Part shown: positions 38,162 to 48,415 of the stretch, piece after piece | Numbering within the stretch: position 1 is the stretch's first letter | Layout of the letters: each line of letters begins with the position of its first letter | Source of the DNA: Marinobacter sp. | GTDB taxonomy: Bacteria > Pseudomonadota > Gammaproteobacteria > Pseudomonadales > Oleiphilaceae | Length of the DNA stretch: 64,000 bases | Assembly: GCA_022565395.1 (NCBI GenBank) | Contig: JAIUMV010000001.1 | Span: 1-64,000, forward strand | Direction of reading: 5' to 3' | The notes under the pieces: model-generated | The model's database searches: none | What the model was told of the DNA's origin: nothing | The model's input: the letters and a program-made list of their open reading frames with translations, nothing else | Translations under genes and position numbers: made by a program

Positions 38162-38568
38162 GATATACACGTCTAACGAATAATGAAAAACACCAATCGG
38201 TGTGCGGTCTTCCCCCGACTCAGTGGACACGCATTGATAGCTCCGCATAAAAAGCAGACCGATGCCGGAAATGGTCACGGGTAAGAAAACCCAGCGATAC
38301 ACCACCGACTTCATAGTCAGGGCGGTGGAGTGGAGCAACCAAGCCCATCGTAGCGTCAAAAACGGCGACTATTTGCCAAATAGCCGACAAAAACATCATC
38401 TTTGCCATATTTTTTGTGACTCATCTCTCGTGTGACTTTCCACCTGCCGCTTGTCATATCAGGCCCGGGTATTGGCCGCCCTTACCAGGGGGTAACCGGC
38501 GAACGGCCAATGCCGGTCGGTTGCTCTCGCTGTCATGATCTGGTCATCCAATGAACAAGGATCCAACA
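38162..38568. other. Right flank of the accessory patch: core-site-like heptamer, leader repeat, hairpin
   Basis: About 400 bp with no confident gene. GTCTAAC at 38171-38177, 9 bases after the immunity-like stop, fits the RYYYAAC inverse core of an attC, but no partner GTTRRRY was found downstream. Copy B of the integrase-leader repeat follows at 38354-38419. ATTGGCCG (38471-38478) pairs with CGGCCAAT (38504-38511). A minus-strand frame over 38129-38314 lacks a ribosome binding site and was not called. Confidence 0.5.
38354..38419. repeat. Integrase-leader repeat, copy B
   Basis: Ungapped match to 1747-1812 upstream of intI, in the same orientation, with 52 of 66 bases identical by manual count. 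The dyad at 38369-38383 (CTATTTGCCAAATAG) corresponds to the dyad in copy A. Its outer pair is changed from A-T to C-G and its sixth pair from T-G to T-A, so pairing is kept or improved. The CRP-type site beside copy A is not conserved. Confidence 0.7.
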
Positions 38569-39273
38569 ATGACAACGATCAATACGACTGCTTTATGGGG
38601 TTTTCCGATACATTCCGAGCTGCACAGCCGGGCGCAGCAGGTGCTGCAAGAGATTCATGAGGCGGATGAGCGGCGTGCCGCTGAGCTTAACGCTGCCGCC
38701 GCTGAGGTGGTGATTGGCCTGACCAAACACGGGCTGGAGCATTACTACCACAAGCCTACCGAAATCGTACCCCTGTCTCCCGGCATCAAGAAGACAGCGG
38801 ATACCGGTATCAAGGCGGTGATGGGCGGTATCAATCTGGTGATCAAGCAGTTCTTCAAGAAGCGCAGTGCCGATGAACTCAAGGATCTGAGCCTGTACCT
38901 GGATTCCATGCTGTGGGTCCACCCCGAGAAGGACGAGCCTCACCTTGTATTCCACGTACATGCGGAGCTGCACCAGCGCGCCATGCAGTTGATCCAGCGC
39001 GTACGGACCGAGAGCGGCTCAGAGGGTTATATTGATGAGGTGGTAGATACCCTGTGTGAGGTTGTCAGCCTGAGCGTGACCCATTACTACGAGCACCCCA
39101 CCAACAAAGTCAGCCTTGGCAGAGTGACCAAGAAAACCGCGGATGTCAGCATCAGTGGTGTTGAGAAGGGCATTCGCAAGCTGATCGACAAGCTGCTGCG
39201 GGAAGTCAGGCACGAGCAGATGGTTACCCTGTCGTTCCATCTGGAAACCATGCTTCACGCCAAACAGCACTGA
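38569..39273 (+). CDS. Unknown protein with two tandem ~100-residue repeats
   Basis: A 234-residue soluble, mostly helical protein that I do not recognise. It consists of two copies of one domain. ELHSRAQQVL...LEHYYHKPTE...IKKTADTGIKAV...DLSLYLDSML is repeated as ELHQRAMQLI...VTHYYEHPTN...TKKTADVSISGV...TLSFHLETML. The HYY-x-(H/K)P and KKTAD motifs are the most conserved. ATG 38569 with AAGGA 7 bases upstream is preferred over ATG 38551. A convergent hairpin terminator follows. Confidence 0.75.
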   Translation: MTTINTTALWGFPIHSELHSRAQQVLQEIHEADERRAAELNAAAAEVVIGLTKHGLEHYYHKPTEIVPLSPGIKKTADTGIKAVMGGINLVIKQFFKKRSADELKDLSLYLDSMLWVHPEKDEPHLVFHVHAELHQRAMQLIQRVRTESGSEGYIDEVVDTLCEVVSLSVTHYYEHPTNKVSLGRVTKKTADVSISGVEKGIRKLIDKLLREVRHEQMVTLSFHLETMLHAKQH

Positions 39274-39292
39274 ACCGGCGCCGGTTTCCCAT

Positions 39293-39320
39293 ACAGGGCC
39301 TGCCATTGGGCGGGCCCTGT
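39293..39320. terminator. Hairpin between convergent genes
   Basis: ACAGGGCC (39293-39300) pairs with GGCCCTGT (39313-39320) between the unknown repeat protein and rsmC. No long T run follows on either strand. Confidence 0.55.
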
Positions 39321-39334
39321 CAAAAGCTGCCGGA

Positions 39335-40360
39335 TCAGCGCCGCCAGGCCCGGTATACAAAGAAGCGCGAGTCTTCAGCGACAATTTCGCAGCGGCCAAT
39401 GTGCTGCTCCATCAACGGGCGGTAAGGTAAAAAGCGATTGGCCACCAGCCACAGCTCCCCTCCCGGCAACAAATGGGCAGCCGCCCCCCGCAGGAAACTC
39501 TCGGTGACATCCAGGTCTGTTTTTACCCCCTGATGAAAGGGAGGGTTAGTCACCAACGTCTGATAACGTCCCATGGCACCGCCCAGCCCATCCGAGGCAA
39601 CTATTTCGCCACTGACACCTGCCCGTCGGTAGCTCTCCCGTGCACAGGCGACAGCCTGCGCCTGCACATCCACGCCATTCACCACAAGCGATGCACCAAA
39701 GCGTGCAGACAACCAGGCGCCGATAACACCAGCGCCACAGGCAAAGTCCAGTACCGGCCCGGCAACAGACGCCTGGTCAATGCTTTCCAGTAGCAGGCGG
39801 GTGCCATCATCCAGGTGGCCATCACTGAAGATACCGGGTAGCCCGGCCACGGCCACCTGGTGGCCTGCCACCTCAATGTCATGCCAGCTTAGCCAATCCG
39901 TTACCGTAAACGGCGCCCCGCCCTCAGCGACTCTGGCAGACCAGAGCTGGCAGTGGCGCGCGCTGTCCAGTTTCACCGCCTCATTAAACTGGGCTTTGAA
40001 CTCGGTGGCGCCGCCGGCAATCCCCTCGCGTTTTTCCCCCACCAGCCAGATCTGCCCACCTGCGCGCACCAGATGACGGGCATAAGCCAGACGCATCACC
40101 AGCTCGCGCCGGGCCTTGGGCATAAACACCACCACTGTCGCCATCTGCCCGGGTTTGACTTCAGACTGCAATCCAAAGCGCACCTGCCAATCCGCGTAGG
40201 CGGCAAGACTACCGTAGACACCTGCATGGTCCGCATGAGCAAGCCCGCGCCCTGGTAACTCCGCCAGCAGTGCCGGCGCCAAAAGGCCGATACAGGCAAC
40301 GGGCGCAGTGAGCGCGGGTTTGTTGCGCAAAATGACTTCATGACTGTTTGGCAGCATCAA
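39335..40360 (-). CDS. rsmC: 16S rRNA (guanine-1207-N2)-methyltransferase RsmC
   Basis: SAM-dependent methyltransferase for G1207 of 16S rRNA. The 341 residues form the two-domain RsmC fold. The N-terminal half is degenerate, and the C-terminal half has the SAM motif DFACGAGVIG at 205-214 and catalytic NPPFHQG at 272-278. It is a paralogue of RlmG encoded at 28.4 kb. It is convergent with the preceding gene and divergent from an epimerase gene, so it is a single-gene unit. Confidence 0.93.
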   Translation of the reverse strand: MMLPNSHEVILRNKPALTAPVACIGLLAPALLAELPGRGLAHADHAGVYGSLAAYADWQVRFGLQSEVKPGQMATVVVFMPKARRELVMRLAYARHLVRAGGQIWLVGEKREGIAGGATEFKAQFNEAVKLDSARHCQLWSARVAEGGAPFTVTDWLSWHDIEVAGHQVAVAGLPGIFSDGHLDDGTRLLLESIDQASVAGPVLDFACGAGVIGAWLSARFGASLVVNGVDVQAQAVACARESYRRAGVSGEIVASDGLGGAMGRYQTLVTNPPFHQGVKTDLDVTESFLRGAAAHLLPGGELWLVANRFLPYRPLMEQHIGRCEIVAEDSRFFVYRAWRR

Positions 40361-40585
40361 CCAGGACCTTTATTGAACTGAACAAAAACAGCGCAGAGGT
40401 TACACGTTTCTGTCGATGATGACGACGGAGCAGTGCGGAGAGGGTTGACCTGAACACCCATAGCCTCGTCAATTCAGTCATGGCCAAGGATGGTATAAAG
40501 CTTTAGGCTTTTGGTCCGGTATTTTTCTCTCACCAGCCCGGGGCCGGCCAGCATCAATGGCCTCCCCGCATACGGAGCGGCTGCC

Positions 40586-41632
40586 ATGACTGATAACAAC
40601 CTCAAAAACATTCTGGTAACCGGCGCCAATGGCCATATCGGCGCCCATGTGGTGCGGCAATTGTTGGAACAGGGCTATAAGGTACGGGGATTTGTGCGTC
40701 CGGGTTCAGACCGCCGGGGCCTGGAAGGCCTGGACATTGAGCTGTTCGAAGGCGATGTCATGAACCGCGAGCAACTGGTGGAGGCTGCCCGCGACCAGCA
40801 GGCCATCATCCATCTAGCAGCAGTTTACAAAACCATCGCCAAAACCGCCGAAGAGATTGTTGCGCCAGCCATCCAGGGCGCTGAGAATGTGTTTGCCGCT
40901 GCCCATGCGCAGGGCATCCAGCGCATTGTTTATACCAGCTCCATTGCCTCTATTGGCTTCTCTTACCATCCCAACGACCTGCGTACCGGCCGTGACTGGA
41001 ATAATGACGCCAGTAACCCCTATTACGTGGCCAAGACTCAAAGCGAGAAGAAGGCCCAGAAACTGGCGGAACAGACAGGTATTCACCTGGTGGTGATCTG
41101 TCCAGCGGTGGTGCTGGGCTCGCTGGACTATCGCATTACCCCATCCAACCAGCTGATTCAGGACTGGCTCAACGGTATAGGTCAGACCTACCCGGGCGGG
41201 CTCAATCTGGTGGATGTGCGAGATGTGGCGGCAGCGCATGTGGCGGCCCTGACAAAGGGTGAAAACCGTCACCGGTACGTGGTGGCCAGCGACAATATGG
41301 AAGTGAAGGCGGTGGGACACATGTTGCGGGAGCTGACGGGCATCAAGCCTGTTCACCTGCCCTTCGAACGGGGGCTGCTGCTATGGAGTGCAAAATGGAC
41401 CGAGCGGGTCTGCCGCCTGTTCAATGTAAAGCCGCCTTTTACCTATGATCTGGTGTTTGAGGCAGCGGGGCGCTACGGCTGGTTTGATACCACTGAGACC
41501 AATCAGACCTTTGGCCTGCAACCCCATAGCAGCCGGGAAGCAGTTATTGAAAGCATTCGCTGGCTGGCTGATCAGGACAAGCTGAAACCCAAGGTCGCCA
41601 ACAAGGCGAAGGCCCGTCTGGCGACCTGCTGA
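40586..41632 (+). CDS. NAD-dependent epimerase/dehydratase (dihydroflavonol reductase-like)
   Basis: Extended short-chain dehydrogenase of 348 residues. The nucleotide-binding motif ILVTGANGHIGAHVVRQLLEQG is near the N-terminus. The YxxxK catalytic pair lies in NPYYVAKTQSEKKAQ, with the conserved serine in YTSSIASIGF. The overall style is that of NAD(P)-dependent dihydroflavonol-4-reductase-like enzymes. Substrate is unknown. ATG 40586 has GGAG 8 bases upstream. It ends 7 bases before the end of the convergent carbonic anhydrase gene. Confidence 0.88.
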   Translation: MTDNNLKNILVTGANGHIGAHVVRQLLEQGYKVRGFVRPGSDRRGLEGLDIELFEGDVMNREQLVEAARDQQAIIHLAAVYKTIAKTAEEIVAPAIQGAENVFAAAHAQGIQRIVYTSSIASIGFSYHPNDLRTGRDWNNDASNPYYVAKTQSEKKAQKLAEQTGIHLVVICPAVVLGSLDYRITPSNQLIQDWLNGIGQTYPGGLNLVDVRDVAAAHVAALTKGENRHRYVVASDNMEVKAVGHMLRELTGIKPVHLPFERGLLLWSAKWTERVCRLFNVKPPFTYDLVFEAAGRYGWFDTTETNQTFGLQPHSSREAVIESIRWLADQDKLKPKVANKAKARLATC

Positions 41633-41639
41633 CAGGTGT

Positions 41640-42320
41640 TCAGGACTGACGTGTCCGGCTGGTACGCACCGGCCGGGCAATCAGTTCCTCCACGGCACTG
41701 CTGTAGATGCTGTCCCGCTCGTCGTTACCGGTAACACACAGACCCAGATCACGCAGCAGGCCATCGCCCACGTCGTAGATCCAGCCATGTACAGACAGAT
41801 TCTGGCCGCGCGCCCAGGCGTCCCGCACGATGGTGTTCTGGCATACATGGTTGACCTGCTCTACCACATTCAGCTCACACAGGCGGTCAATCTGGTCGTT
41901 TTCATTGGGCAGCCGGGCCAGCGCGTCGGCGTAACGGTCGCGTACGTCCTGCACATGGCGCAGCCAGTTGTTGATCAGACCGAAGCCTTCGTCCTTCAGG
42001 GCCGCTGCCACGCCACCACAGCCGTAGTGACCCACCACCATAATGTGTTTGACCTTGAGTTTTTCCACTGCGAACTGTAATACCGACAGGCAGTTGAAGT
42101 CCGTATGCACGACGACGTTGGCGACATTCCGATGCACAAACAACTCGCCGGGCATCAGGTCAACGATCTGGTTGGCAGGGACCCGACTGTCGGCGCAGCC
42201 AATCCAGAGGTACTCAGGGGCTTGCTGGCGGGACAAACGGGTAAAGAACTCCGGGTCCTGCTGTTTGATACCGTCCGCCCATTCCCGGTTTTTCTCAAAC
42301 AGGTGGTTCAATACACGCAT
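41640..42320 (-). CDS. can: Beta-class carbonic anhydrase
   Basis: Zinc enzyme that interconverts CO2 and bicarbonate in the cytoplasm. The 226 residues carry the zinc ligands C42, H98 and C101 and the D44-R46 dyad (GCADSRVPANQI, VVGHYGCGG). The C-terminal part has the usual HGWIYDVGDGLL. It is full length and convergent with the epimerase gene. Confidence 0.96.
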   Translation of the reverse strand: MRVLNHLFEKNREWADGIKQQDPEFFTRLSRQQAPEYLWIGCADSRVPANQIVDLMPGELFVHRNVANVVVHTDFNCLSVLQFAVEKLKVKHIMVVGHYGCGGVAAALKDEGFGLINNWLRHVQDVRDRYADALARLPNENDQIDRLCELNVVEQVNHVCQNTIVRDAWARGQNLSVHGWIYDVGDGLLRDLGLCVTGNDERDSIYSSAVEELIARPVRTSRTRQS

Positions 42321-42422
42321 ACTCGCCGACTCCCATGCAGCTCAACCTTTGACTGGCGTTGATTGAACGGGATTTCACCCGGGAAAGCAATAAGTCATCT
42401 GTCGTAACTACTCGCCAGGGTG

Positions 42423-45400
42423 TCATGCATGCAAGGTGCTCTGGGCCAGATCAAGCAGTTCACGCAGGGCTACTGAGAACATGGCATACTCCGGCTCGGA
42501 TACGCCCCGCAGTTCAGCCAGCATCAGGTTCCAGCGCACGATCAGGGGCTCATGGCGCGCCATCCAGTCCTGCAGGCACTGGTCAAGGTCACCACCATCG
42601 CCGGCCATTTTCAGTATCCCCGTGGTCAGCGCCCTTTGCTGCCAGTCCAGGTCCTCCCGGAAACTCTCCCGCGCCAGCGCCTGCCAGTGGGAAGTGGGCG
42701 TCAGGCGGGCGATGGACTGAGCGAACCAGTTGAGATCCAGGCAATCCCCCAGGGTGTAGTACAGATTCGCCACGGTTTTCAGGGACGCGCCGGTGACATC
42801 CTGGCTCTCGATGATACCAAGCACAGAATAGAGGTAAGGCATACCCGCCATCATGGCCGCCAGCTCATCGGGCACGCCCTTGTCTTTGAGTTCCTCAAAA
42901 GCCTGCTGCCAGTGGGCCAGTGCCTGGCCCCGCAGGTAGTCCGGCAGATTGTGAGTGACTTCGCCAATGGCTCCTGCAAACCGCTCCACATGGCTCTGTA
43001 TGCTGAGCTCACCGCGACGGTTGCGCAGCAGCCAACGTACGGTACGGCGGATCAGTCGCATGAGCTCCTGCATCATATTCATTTGCAGGCTGGCCGGCAC
43101 CTGATAGTCCAGGGCCTCGATGGCGTTCCACCAGGTGTCCAGGTCGAATACATCCCGGGCGATGATCCAGGCCAGGGCAATGGCATGGGCCGATGCCCCC
43201 GTGGACTGGACGAGCCGCTCCATGAAGGTGATGCCCATGTGATTGATCATGTCATTGGCCACCTGAGTGGCAATGATTTCACGCCGTAACTGGTGTTGGG
43301 CCAGCTCGTTCTGGAACCTTCGGGTCATGGTGACCGGGAATACTTTGAAAAGCTCTTTCTCCAACCCGGCTTCAGCCGCAAGGTCACTCTCAATCAGGGC
43401 TTGCTTGATATCCCCTTTGACATAGGCAATCAGTATGGACAGCTCAGGCCGGGTCAGGCCCTGCTTCTGTATCTTGCGCTCAGTCAGGCCCTCGTTGTCC
43501 GGCAGAAACTCCAGCGCCCGGTTGAGCTTGTCCTCGGACTCCAGGCTGTTCATCAGGCGCCGGTATTCTTCCAGCCGTCCGGAGGCTTCATGGGCGGCAA
43601 CGCTGATGGCCTGGGTCTGGCGATAGTTGTTGAGCAATACCAGATCGCTGACATCCTCCGTCATGTCCACCAGCATCTGGTTGCGCTGCTTGTCCGTCAG
43701 GTCGCCGTCACGCACCACTGCATTCAACAGGATCTTGATATTGACCTCATGGTCAGAGCAGTCCACACCGCCGGAGTTGTCGATAAAGTCCGTGTTGAGG
43801 CGCCCACCCTTGAGGGCGTATTCAATACGACCATTCTGGGTCATACCCAGATTGCCGCCCTCGCCTACCACCTTCACCCTCAGATCCCGGCCGTCAATGC
43901 GCAGGCCATCGTTGGCCTTGTCGCCCACGTCTGTGTTGGATTCGTGACTGGCTTTGACATAGGTACCAATGCCTCCAATCCACAGCAAGTCGGCCTCCGC
44001 CTTCAGAATATAGGCAATCAGCATGTTGGGGGGCACCCGGTCTGACTTGATACCCAGCAGAGCCTTCATTTCTGCACTGATGGGGATGGACTTGGCACTC
44101 CGGCTGAACACACCGCCACCTTGGGAGATCAGGCTGGCGTCGTAGTCCGTCCAGGCGGAGCGCGGCAGGGCAAACAGGCGCTGACGCTCAGCAAAGCTGC
44201 CTGCGGGGTCTGGGTCCGGGTCCACAAAGATATGCAGGTGGTTAAAGGCGGCCACCAGCCGGGTTTTGTCAGAGCGCAGCAGGCCATTACCGAATACATC
44301 GCCACTCATGTCACCGATACCAATGGCGGTAAAGGTATCCTGGGCCGGGTTAATGCCTATTTCGCGGAAATGCCGTTCTACGGATACCCAGGCACCTTTG
44401 GCGGTAATACCCATCTTCTTGTGGTCATAACCCTGGCTGCCACCGGATGCAAAGGCATCGCCCATCCAGAAGTTGTACTCCGCCGACAGGCTGTTGGCGA
44501 TGTCGGAGAAGGTGGCGGTACCCTTGTCGGCGGCCACGACCAGGTAATGGTCATCTTCGTCGTGCCGCACCACATCCACGGGGGGCACGATCTGCCCTTC
44601 CAGCAGGTTATCGGTGATGTCCAGCAGGCCACGGATAAAGGTTTTATAGGCCGCCACCCCTTCCTTCTGGATAGCATCCCGATCCCCGCCATCGGGGAGC
44701 TGCTTGGCAACAAAACCGCCCTTGGCCCCCACCGGCACAATGACCGCATTCTTGACCTGCTGGGCTTTTACCAGGCCCAGCACTTCGGTGCGGTAATCCT
44801 CGTAACGGTCAGACCAGCGCAAGCCCCCCCTGGCTACCTTGCCGCCCCGCAGGTGCACCCCCTCAACCTGGGGCGAGTAGACAAAAATCTCAAACATGGG
44901 TTTGGGAAGCGGCATATCGGCAATACTGGCGGGACTGAGCTTAAAGCTAGCGTAGGGTTTCGGCCCACCGCCGGGTGCCTGTTGATAGAAGTTGGCCCGC
45001 AGGGTCGCCTGCATCAGCTCCAGATAGACCCTGAGCACCTTGTCTTCACTGAGGTTTTCCACCGCATCCAGGCCTGCGTTGAACTCAATTTCCAGCTTCT
45101 GCTGGGCCGCCAGGCTCTTGGTTGCACTCTGGTAGCGGGCAGGGTTGAAGCGCACTTCAAAGAACTCCAGCAGCAACCTGGCAAGGTTGACATGGTTCAC
45201 CAGGGTGTTGGACACAAAGGTCTGGCTGTTGGGCAGGCGAATCTGGCGCATGTAACGGGCATAGGCCCGGAACAGGGCAATCTGGCGCCAGTTCATGTAG
45301 GCCGTCAACGCCAGGCGATTGAACGCATCGTTTTCCGCCTCGCCGTACCAGACACGCCGGAACAGTTCTTCAAAAATGGGGCGCAGGCGAGCAATATCCA

Positions 45401-47282
45401 CCACCTTGCCGTTGCCCGCCTGCAGCGTGAAATCATGAATCCAGACCACCTGCTCCTGGCGGTTGATCAGTTCAAAGGGGTGTTCACCGATAACCCGGAA
45501 CCCGAGGTGATCAAAGATGGGCATTACATCCGACAGGGGCAGCGGCTCGTTGGGGTAGAAGAGCTTGACGTGCAGAACGTGCTCGGCCTCTTCCAGTGCC
45601 CGGTAAAAACTCATGGCCAGCTTGCCGCTGCGGCACACTTCCACAATATGGATCAGGTCGATGGCGGCTCGACGGGGCGAGAAGAAATCCCGGTAGCTGC
45701 CAGGAAAGGCGTTGCCATACAGGCGTAGCAGATCGTTACCCTGTTCCTCACCAAAACTTTCCTGCAGGGCTTCAACCAGCCCGTCGCCCCAGGACTGAGC
45801 CAGGGCAATCACCCGCTCCTGCACCTCACCCACCGGTAACTCCCGGTGATCCGCCTGGGGAACGCGCACAGTAAACTGCACCCGCGCCAGCACAGACTCG
45901 GAAAAACGGGTCACAAACTCGACGTCCTCAGCGCCGAGCTGGTCATGCAATACGGACTCAATTTTCAGGCGCAATTCAGTGGTATAGATATCCCGGGGCA
46001 CAAAAACCAGGCAGGTGATGAACTGGCCATAGACATCCTCCCGCATGAATACCCGGATTTTGCGCCGCTCCTGGATGTACAAAATCTGCAGTGCCACGCG
46101 GTAAAGTTCGTCCGTGGCGATCTGGAACAACTCATCCCGAGGGTATACCGTCAGAATCTGTTCAAGCTCCTTACCCGCGTAGTCGTTGCGAATAAAGCCT
46201 GAACGCTCCAGCACACTGGAGACCTTGCGCCGCAACAGCGGGATCTCAGAAGGGCGTTCATTGTAAACATGGGCGGTGTAGAGCCCCAAGAAGCGTCGCT
46301 CGCCAATGACTTCACCCTGCTCATTGAATTTCTTGACGGCAATATAATCCGGGTAGGCAGGCCGGTGGACCCGCGAGCGCTGGGCAGATTTGGCAAAGAT
46401 AAAAAGCTCGTCAGTGCGGGTCATTTCCTGGCGGGTGCGCTTGGGAAGATCACGCAACCGGACCCGCGCCGGCCGCTCATTGTTGAGTTTCAGGATACCC
46501 AGTTCAGAGCCTTCCACCTGCACCACTTCCACTTCATTCTTTTTCTTGTGAATGAAGTTGTATTCGTCATAACCCAGGAACGTGAAGTGGTCCTGACTCA
46601 ACCACTCCAGGAAGGCCCGGGCTTCTTCCAGATAGTCCTCCTTAACCTGTGCCGTGCAGTTGTCCAGCTCGGCACGGATAGCCCCCACCCTCTCCTGCAT
46701 GGCGGAAAAATCACCAACCGCGGCGCCCACCTCAACCAGTACGTCAGCCATCAGGGCCGCCAGGGCCTGCAAATCGGCTTCGTCGCTGTGGCGGTCAATT
46801 TCCAGCACTATCAAGGCTTCATGGGTGTCCGCGTCCCATTGCCCCCCGGGTGGGCCAAACTTTTTCAGCTTGCCCGCGCGATCCCGCTCGACCTCATACA
46901 CCGCATGCTGGATAGTATGGGTGCCTACCTCGCGCTGATTGATGGCAATGCGCACAGAATCAATCAGAAACGGCGTGTTAGGGTGCAGAATGAAAATCAC
47001 AGTATGGGTGGATTGCCAGCCATCATCCTCAAGGTCCGGGTTGAATACGCGGATCAGCGGACCGCCCGACGGACGTTTCTGGAAGAACTGCCAGGCCGCG
47101 AGCACACCGCCATAGGTATCGGAAAAACGCCTGGGCAGTAATTCATCCAACGGCAGGTAGGCAAAGTACTCCGTGGCGAACCGGCTGAGTTTCTCGGCAT
47201 CAGCCTTGCCCAGTTTTTCTGAAAAGGCGTCTGCCAGCTGGCTTAGAAACTGTTCCATGCTGGTCACGGTAAGCGCATTCAT
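42423..47282 (-). CDS. gdhB: NAD-specific glutamate dehydrogenase, large (180 kDa) class
   Basis: Oxidatively deaminates glutamate to 2-oxoglutarate and ammonia for catabolism. The 1619 residues are the usual size for this class. The N-terminal half contains regulatory ACT-like segments. The catalytic core starts around residue 800, with GLRWSDRYEDYRTEVLGLVKAQ, VPVGAKGGFVAKQL, GIGDMSGDVFGNGLL and VVGEGGNLGMTQNGRIEYA. The start ATG 47282 is the first in frame before the family-like MNALTVTSMEQFLSQL. It is a single gene, divergent from the moxR operon. Confidence 0.97.
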   Translation of the reverse strand: MNALTVTSMEQFLSQLADAFSEKLGKADAEKLSRFATEYFAYLPLDELLPRRFSDTYGGVLAAWQFFQKRPSGGPLIRVFNPDLEDDGWQSTHTVIFILHPNTPFLIDSVRIAINQREVGTHTIQHAVYEVERDRAGKLKKFGPPGGQWDADTHEALIVLEIDRHSDEADLQALAALMADVLVEVGAAVGDFSAMQERVGAIRAELDNCTAQVKEDYLEEARAFLEWLSQDHFTFLGYDEYNFIHKKKNEVEVVQVEGSELGILKLNNERPARVRLRDLPKRTRQEMTRTDELFIFAKSAQRSRVHRPAYPDYIAVKKFNEQGEVIGERRFLGLYTAHVYNERPSEIPLLRRKVSSVLERSGFIRNDYAGKELEQILTVYPRDELFQIATDELYRVALQILYIQERRKIRVFMREDVYGQFITCLVFVPRDIYTTELRLKIESVLHDQLGAEDVEFVTRFSESVLARVQFTVRVPQADHRELPVGEVQERVIALAQSWGDGLVEALQESFGEEQGNDLLRLYGNAFPGSYRDFFSPRRAAIDLIHIVEVCRSGKLAMSFYRALEEAEHVLHVKLFYPNEPLPLSDVMPIFDHLGFRVIGEHPFELINRQEQVVWIHDFTLQAGNGKVVDIARLRPIFEELFRRVWYGEAENDAFNRLALTAYMNWRQIALFRAYARYMRQIRLPNSQTFVSNTLVNHVNLARLLLEFFEVRFNPARYQSATKSLAAQQKLEIEFNAGLDAVENLSEDKVLRVYLELMQATLRANFYQQAPGGGPKPYASFKLSPASIADMPLPKPMFEIFVYSPQVEGVHLRGGKVARGGLRWSDRYEDYRTEVLGLVKAQQVKNAVIVPVGAKGGFVAKQLPDGGDRDAIQKEGVAAYKTFIRGLLDITDNLLEGQIVPPVDVVRHDEDDHYLVVAADKGTATFSDIANSLSAEYNFWMGDAFASGGSQGYDHKKMGITAKGAWVSVERHFREIGINPAQDTFTAIGIGDMSGDVFGNGLLRSDKTRLVAAFNHLHIFVDPDPDPAGSFAERQRLFALPRSAWTDYDASLISQGGGVFSRSAKSIPISAEMKALLGIKSDRVPPNMLIAYILKAEADLLWIGGIGTYVKASHESNTDVGDKANDGLRIDGRDLRVKVVGEGGNLGMTQNGRIEYALKGGRLNTDFIDNSGGVDCSDHEVNIKILLNAVVRDGDLTDKQRNQMLVDMTEDVSDLVLLNNYRQTQAISVAAHEASGRLEEYRRLMNSLESEDKLNRALEFLPDNEGLTERKIQKQGLTRPELSILIAYVKGDIKQALIESDLAAEAGLEKELFKVFPVTMTRRFQNELAQHQLRREIIATQVANDMINHMGITFMERLVQSTGASAHAIALAWIIARDVFDLDTWWNAIEALDYQVPASLQMNMMQELMRLIRRTVRWLLRNRRGELSIQSHVERFAGAIGEVTHNLPDYLRGQALAHWQQAFEELKDKGVPDELAAMMAGMPYLYSVLGIIESQDVTGASLKTVANLYYTLGDCLDLNWFAQSIARLTPTSHWQALARESFREDLDWQQRALTTGILKMAGDGGDLDQCLQDWMARHEPLIVRWNLMLAELRGVSEPEYAMFSVALRELLDLAQSTLHA

Positions 47283-47443
47283 AGTGCACCCTTGAACTGT
47301 GAATGAATGGTAATACCAGTAGCATAGTCAAGCCCTTGATTTTTGCCCGCTTGGTGCAAAAACTGGAGCCTTCTTCGGCGGACATGACCGCATAGCCTGT
47401 GGCAGTCTGGCAAGCCCCCTCACTACCTGAGTGAAGTTGTCCC

Positions 47444-48406
<963 letters not shown>

Positions 48407-48415
48407 GGTCATAGC

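Noticed and set aside
38129-38314. Minus-strand frame for a 61-residue protein with one hydrophobic segment
   Set aside because: It has no ribosome binding site and its 3' end runs antisense into the immunity-like gene. It could be a small cassette gene reading away from the leader repeat, but the support is too thin to call it.
44121-45728. A 535-codon plus-strand open frame
   Set aside because: It is antisense to the conserved catalytic region of the NAD-glutamate dehydrogenase gene and has no recognisable domain.
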